A DNA stretch of 64,000 nt from NCBI GenBank assembly GCA_903899985.1, contig CAIULL010000008.1, positions 1 through 64,000 of the forward strand, read 5' to 3'. The notes beneath the pieces were generated by a model. That model saw nothing but the letters and a program-made list of their open reading frames with translations. It was not told the DNA's origin and searched no databases. The stretch's first letter is position 1. Each line of letters opens with the position of its first letter. Of this stretch, positions 62,301-64,000 are shown in pieces. Both the position numbers and the translations under genes were made by a program. This DNA is from an uncultured Schlesneria sp. (GTDB lineage Bacteria > Planctomycetota > Planctomycetia > Planctomycetales > Planctomycetaceae).

Positions 62301-64000
62301 GCTCCGGCAAAAAAGGGCCAAGCGACTCCTCAGCCTCTGATACGAGCACCAAAGACACTAACACAGCGCACGCAAACGGCGACACAGATTCGCCAGGCCA
62401 CAGGACTGGTCGGCAGCCCTGGCACGATAATCACGACATCGGGGACTGTTGCCTCGACGCGTACGGTTCGGACCGCGCAACCAATGTCGTGGACGCCTCA
62501 AGACTTTGGGGACGCCAGAATGGCCTGCCTGGGGTGGCTGAATGTCCTCGCCAGGAATGAAGGAAAGGAAAAAGAAGAGGCATTCCTGAATGAACGACGC
62601 GCAATGGGTGAGAAGTCCGAAAACATCAGAGAACTGATGGACTGTTTGTACCTTGCTCAATTGGCCAACAGTCGAAACGACATCTATTTGGTGCTGAAAA
62701 AACTGTCACAACGCCCCGAAGCTGAGGTTTGGATCAAGGCGATGTATCTGACATATCTCACCTGGCGTGCAGGGCCGCCAGTGCGTGTGATCTCCAATGT
62801 CGCCCCCGGGCCTGACGATGATGCAGACCCGATGCCGAACCTCGTTCCATTGGAAAACGAAGAACTGGAACATGTCCTCGCCTGTTTAAAAGCGGTCGAT
62901 GATGCAGGGACACAGATGAGTTCGACGAGCACTTATCTTCAATTGGTCACCACAGAATTGAAGCGTTCGGGGCGAAAGGATCAGGCGGCGACCATGCTGA
63001 CTGAGGCGATCGAATCTTCCGTTGAGCCAAGCCGAATTGCGTCGTTGCTCCCGGGCTTTGTCCAGCGAAACGATTTCAAAAACGCCTTGAAAGTCATTGA
63101 TCGACTTGCTGAACTCAAACCCGTTGCGACAGGCCTTGGATTAAGGAATGCAAATGGAACGATCAATTACAGTCAGTTTGCAATTCAGCCCGCCAATCAG
63201 TCGCAGATCGTTTGTCAGCTCATGGATAAACGGGCGCAGAAAAACGAACTTGGTGACTCTTTGTTGTTGTGGGATCGTTATGTTCCAATCATCGTTGCAA
63301 GACTCGAGCAGCAGCTGTCTCTGAGCGCTTCGACGAAAAAACAAATTCAATCGTCACAGAATCAAATGTCGCCAACAGGAACAGGATCAGTCATTGTCTG
63401 GCGCAATGGTGCTGGAAGAGGCGAGGCTCTCGACTTTCCCGCAGAGAACGAAATCTATGACAGGCCGGCGATTCAGTTATTGCATCAAATGTTTCAACTC
63501 TACAAAGAGGCGAAGAAAACAAGTGATTTAATCAGCCATTTCCAATCGAAGCTCGCCGATGAAAATACGCCGGTTGCCCAAAAGCCGCTCTGGCATTTTG
63601 GACTCGGTTATCTGAACTGGTGGCTGGGTGAAAAAGACGAGGCGGTTCGCATCCTTGCGGAAGCAACCATGCCTGACAATCAGGAAATGAAGTTTGAACT
63701 GGCTCGACTTTACGAAAAAACAGGCGAACACGGACGGGCATTGGAGATCATTGATTCCTTGGCACCGACAGATCAGCGGGCCATGCAGAACCGCGAGATT
63801 ACCGCACTGAGGATGGCGGTGAACAGCGGGAATGTCGATCGTGCCCGAACGGCTGCCGAACGATTGTTTGGACTTCGACTCGACTCAAACGTGCAGATTC
63901 AACTCGCACAGCAGATGCGTCAACTCGGTATGCACGAGCAGGCCGAGGCGGTGCTGGCCAGGGCAGGGAGGCAAGCTGGAAACAAGACCGACGTTTTGCT
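59379..64000 (+). CDS. Very large secreted TPR-repeat protein (3' end outside window)
   Basis: At least 1540 codons, open to the right edge. AGGAGG stands eight bases before the ATG. Signal peptide LRCRNFFILVSCLTVGIVGICSTRAQE. The rest is almost entirely tetratricopeptide-type helix pairs: AAAAFEQAENLVSGNYLASYYLG, ALERSISRKP, ALELYKKAVSLAPEQSQY, ALTLTPQSIPIL, AVKFQQQLLKIAPGREE and later ALEIIDSLAPTDQ. No enzymatic motif was recognised. It would scaffold protein-protein contacts outside the cytoplasm. Divergent from the autotransporter gene. Long TPR proteins of this kind are common in planctomycetes. Confidence 0.88.
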   Translation, partial: MLRCRNFFILVSCLTVGIVGICSTRAQEVDPDEAKEKSVIDRFVAVLEKNPRRGTALDKVYGFHVERGSLEGLVKGYRDKATHAKGTDAGAAWMMVGLFESLRGHDALAAAAFEQAENLVSGNYLASYYLGQSLVLVGQPDKAAEALERSISRKPAQADLLEIYQGLGRIYQRAQKNDKALEVWNRLEKQFPNDARVQEQIATTLLEENEFAAALPRFENLAKTTKDKYRQSLFQMEVAEIKVRLGKSDEAIKDYEKLLGQLLPENWLYREVRRRIEAVYLRTDDQAGLIAYYETWIKRNENDLEAISRLSRLLSGFGRSADARQWLEKGLKVAPKNKELRHALISMLVFEHKTSEAIVQYEQLDKYEPNNSDTLREWGRLILKDKSLEEGSRKTAAAAVWRRLSDARPKDPLIVSQVGELFRQSEMTEEALELYKKAVSLAPEQSQYREYLGEYFHTLNRKDDALSTWRAIADGALRTAPNLARLAEVLANFGYLAEAVETNAEACQLDPKDFLLQMKRVDLLAQAEKHDKALEQLAVVRKLAANEEEREACLVRELRELQSIGKLTDHIADLKKELDDPQSSASKDADQWFQLARAHEAARQLNDASRAIAKALTLTPQSIPILTASARIHEAQNNLLAASDINRKLAQIDRRYRTEYLKQVAALEQKLGRRDKALQAGRDLVAAAPGNTEMSEFFSQLCFQLGENEEGLNALRRSVRINPTDSKGMLLLASALAEQFRTSESIELYWRAFEKAANLDDRLSITPKLADLYLQTNQFDRMIERLERQRREPNQNREMTICLAQAYQSVGDDGSARQELEKLLTEETRDIPLLSQLVKLCEAGGDLEAAVKFQQQLLKIAPGREETMRLAQLLMKSGETEEAKALMSSHTVVDEKDPNAVLKSIDSLLNQGNNDQALAMIQKLTAEQPQNWELLYREGVALAKSKDKSAEARSRFEAILALNLSDDEESLLAKAPAKKGQATPQPLIRAPKTLTQRTQTATQIRQATGLVGSPGTIITTSGTVASTRTVRTAQPMSWTPQDFGDARMACLGWLNVLARNEGKEKEEAFLNERRAMGEKSENIRELMDCLYLAQLANSRNDIYLVLKKLSQRPEAEVWIKAMYLTYLTWRAGPPVRVISNVAPGPDDDADPMPNLVPLENEELEHVLACLKAVDDAGTQMSSTSTYLQLVTTELKRSGRKDQAATMLTEAIESSVEPSRIASLLPGFVQRNDFKNALKVIDRLAELKPVATGLGLRNANGTINYSQFAIQPANQSQIVCQLMDKRAQKNELGDSLLLWDRYVPIIVARLEQQLSLSASTKKQIQSSQNQMSPTGTGSVIVWRNGAGRGEALDFPAENEIYDRPAIQLLHQMFQLYKEAKKTSDLISHFQSKLADENTPVAQKPLWHFGLGYLNWWLGEKDEAVRILAEATMPDNQEMKFELARLYEKTGEHGRALEIIDSLAPTDQRAMQNREITALRMAVNSGNVDRARTAAERLFGLRLDSNVQIQLAQQMRQLGMHEQAEAVLARAGRQAGNKTDVL

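Overview
The window looks like a chromosomal piece of a planctomycete (Planctomycetota, perhaps a Schlesneria/Planctomycetaceae relative). The basis is the mix of genes: Ser/Thr kinases fused to WD40 propellers or FHA domains, a secreted sulfatase, an FHA-linked class III cyclase, McsA/McsB, GspH-K pseudopilins with SppA, and a CsrA next to an unusual sigma-70 factor. No rRNA, tRNA or CRISPR array was recognised. The species is an inference; no marker gene fixes it.

Layout. 1-2754 (minus): gcvT overlapping a Tat-exported [2Fe-2S] subunit, then a truncated molybdopterin-binding xanthine dehydrogenase-type subunit. 2899-5940: a sulfatase fused to an SGNH hydrolase. 6338-11331: two Ser/Thr kinases, one WD40-type and one FHA-type. 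11424-14248: a glucose-dehydrogenase-like enzyme and a degenerate HPt/receiver protein. 5953-14424 is littered with a MITE-like palindromic repeat. 14559-16480: NupC-type transporter and uracil phosphoribosyltransferase (pyrimidine salvage). 16620-18781: hypD-hypE. 18986-20319: sigma factor and a long CsrA. 20735-25429: dihydroorotase, phosphoglucomutase, MATE transporter. 25467-26685: a REP-associated tyrosine transposase (RAYT) flanked by REPIN-like repeats. 26741-33246: a Gly/Trp/Tyr-rich exported protein, an HpcH/HpaI aldolase, a receiver-HATPase protein, mcsA, mcsB, a small membrane protein and a squalene-cyclase-repeat protein. 33538-39512: an sppA-gspH-gspI-gspJ-gspK operon (transcribed right to left).

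The two most notable regions follow. 39832-48664 (minus) carries a multi-domain TIR protein, overlapping by 4 bp a 1604-residue nSTAND1 NTPase with a 21-blade WD40 region, and then a TIR-TIR-SLOG fusion. This resembles a sensor/amplifier/effector cassette of nucleotide-based immunity (STAND plus TIR plus the SLOG ligand-binding domain known from Thoeris ThsA), in an arrangement I do not recognise as a named system. 50134-54478 carries a class-II-like cyclic nucleotide phosphodiesterase, an FHA-GAF-class III cyclase and, convergently, an MscS channel with a C-terminal cyclic-nucleotide-binding domain: maker, breaker and probable effector of a cyclic nucleotide side by side. The cyclase keeps the metal and transition-state residues but not the usual adenine-selecting Lys/Asp pair.

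The right end holds a large autotransporter-like protein (minus) and, divergently, a very long secreted TPR protein cut by the window edge.
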